Positions 63,694 through 64,000 of a stretch of 64,000 bases of DNA are shown here, piece after piece. The notes under the pieces are model-generated. The model was not told where the DNA came from, searched no databases, and worked only from the letters and a program-made list of their open reading frames with translations. Where the stretch lies: contig NC_053416.1 in the NCBI RefSeq assembly GCF_016859285.1, positions 9,190,001-9,254,000 on the forward strand. The letters run 5' to 3'. Within the stretch, counting starts at the first letter, position 1; each line of letters starts with the position of its first letter. This DNA comes from Xiphias gladius. Lineage: Eukaryota > Chordata > Actinopteri > Istiophoriformes > Xiphiidae. The translations under genes and the position numbers were made by a program.

Positions 63694-63907
63694 TTTTACA
63701 TTTTTCAGTGTAAACTGTTGTTGTAATTGATCACACACATCTAAACAGGATTACACTGCATTTGCTAACAATATACTATGTCTTTTTCTGTATGCAGATG
63801 TTTAAAGGTGCTTACTCAATGTCTCTGTGAACAGAGCCCAGTAGGTCCTCTCGCTCTTGCAGGCTGAAGAAGTTGCTTTTGGTTTTGTGGAACTCATGGG
63901 TGTAATC
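53793..63907 (-). CDS. gosr1: GOSR1 (Golgi SNAP receptor complex member 1, GS28), C-terminal five exons; 5' end beyond window
   Basis: Qb-SNARE of ER-Golgi and intra-Golgi vesicle fusion. Exons in transcript order: 63907-63816, 60969-60895, 54615-54586, 54350-54268, 53917-53793; phases 2, 2, 2, 1 all join. This gives the last 134 residues and stop. It opens with DYTHEFHKTKSNFFSLQERE, continues SYKSSSGVNNRKTELFLKEH, NSDRLIDNAI, SIAMATKENITFQRGMLKSI and ends with a tail anchor SLILGGVIGVCTILLLLYTF-H. The match to mammalian GOSR1 is close to residue by residue across the SNARE motif and anchor. The 30-nt exon at 54586 uses an internal acceptor TTCACTTTCAAAG, fixed by phase. The first in-window exon begins in phase 0, so at least one more exon lies right of 64000. 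The large introns (54616-60894 and 60970-63815) hold repeats. Confidence 0.96.
56020..56110 (+). repeat. LINE/SINE-tail-like fragment
   Basis: AAGAATTTCCTCTTGTGGGA then CAATAAAGATCCGAACTAAC and a degenerate CTGAACT tail follow the common 'aatttcc..tgtgggac(t)aataaag' retroposon ending. Confidence 0.5.
58603..58639. other. Near-perfect hairpin
   Basis: GTCGGGGCTGTCTTA (58603-58617) and TAAGACAGCCCTGAC (58625-58639) form a 15-bp stem with one G-T wobble around a 7-nt loop. Function unknown; shorter than a typical pre-miRNA. Confidence 0.6.
58761..58794 (+). other. Possible first coding exon antisense inside the GOSR1 intron
   Basis: ATG at 58761 starts MSQSGNTGANP and runs into a donor-like CCCAG/GTAAAT at 58794/58795. 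A downstream acceptor-like CTCCCTTTTAG at about 59383-59393 precedes text that reads KLGVQHIKDTSSKNDDPFAS in one frame, but that frame does not match the exon 1 phase. The matching phase gives ETWRPAYKGHVLQK and a stop. Weak. Confidence 0.25.
61065..61200 (+). repeat. Interspersed repeat ('tttattggatagga..gacatg.agcaaagg'), copy 2
   Basis: GCCTTTATTTGATAGAGACA, GACAGGACATGTGGGGTGAG, AGGGATACAACATGCAACAA then AGGTCCCGGGCCAGAATCAA. Directly followed by copy 4 of the 'gatggcgctag' repeat. Confidence 0.5.
61200..61770 (+). repeat. Teleost 'gatggcgctag' repeat, copy 4 (longest)
   Basis: AAGACTAAGAATCTACAGCC, ATGCTAACAGGTCTGTGAGG, GTTAACATTTGCTAATTAGC, GTACAGCTGAGGCCGATGGG, CCTGATGATGGCGCCAAATG, ACATGGCAATCCATCCAATA and two further rounds of the 'agaggaaaagt' block. 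Contains a T run at 61650-61670. GOSR1 intron. Confidence 0.7.
63606..63693. repeat. (ATT)n-(AGT)n compound microsatellite
   Basis: About 10 ATT units, switching abruptly to about 19 AGT units. GOSR1 intron, about 120 bp from an exon. Confidence 0.97.
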
Positions 63908-64000
63908 CTGTGGGATACAAACAGAATGGGAATTCACAAAGCCAAAATGTATTACAATTTCACAAATATGTCTTATAAAATAATCAAAATAATGTCTATG

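Overview
This is a teleost fish nuclear genome window. The evidence is split genes with ordinary GT-AG introns, long microsatellites, many short non-autonomous DNA transposons of kinds common in ray-finned fish, and a gene set matching human 17p13.3 and 17q11.2. I see no bacterial, plasmid or viral genes and no CRISPR array. Identifications rest on remembered protein families and on splice-phase bookkeeping; nothing was searched.

Layout, left to right. (1) 428-646, plus strand: last coding exon of a gene I do not recognise. (2) 1454-6704, minus strand: complete five-exon TLCD2, a TLC-domain membrane-lipid protein of 249 aa, tail-to-tail with gene 1. (3) 9706-23095, plus strand: complete 19-exon AIFM3-type flavoprotein (Rieske domain plus FAD/NAD reductase, 573 aa), probably the fish paralogue aifm4, head-to-head with TLCD2. 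(4) 28268-36211, minus strand: two phase-matched exons of a 174-aa basic protein, probably LIAT1 (ligand of the arginyltransferase ATE1); its 7.4-kb intron holds a 1.7-kb minisatellite. (5) About 40.0-48.3 kb, plus strand: a spliced non-coding transcript whose second exon carries the microRNA mir-22, so this is the MIR22 host gene. (6) 51545-52382, plus strand: complete three-exon TRARG1 (TUSC5; CD225/dispanin family, GLUT4 traffic). (7) 53793-63907, minus strand: the last five coding exons of GOSR1 (Golgi Qb-SNARE GS28), tail-to-tail with TRARG1 and running off the right edge.

The genes are independent vertebrate loci, not an operon or pathway. TLCD2 and MIR22HG are neighbours in human 17p13.3; here the aifm4-like gene and LIAT1 lie between them.

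The rest is mostly repeats: several copies of a hAT-like CAGTGGTGGAA element (one complete with 8-bp target duplications), at least four copies of another teleost repeat (one split by a later insertion), a Tc1 transposase remnant, LINE/SINE tails, and two minisatellites sharing one core on opposite strands. The observations most worth a second look are mir-22 in its spliced host, long TG tracts against the 3' splice sites of both Rieske exons, and a 193-bp higher-order period in the minisatellite. I found no clearly undescribed system.
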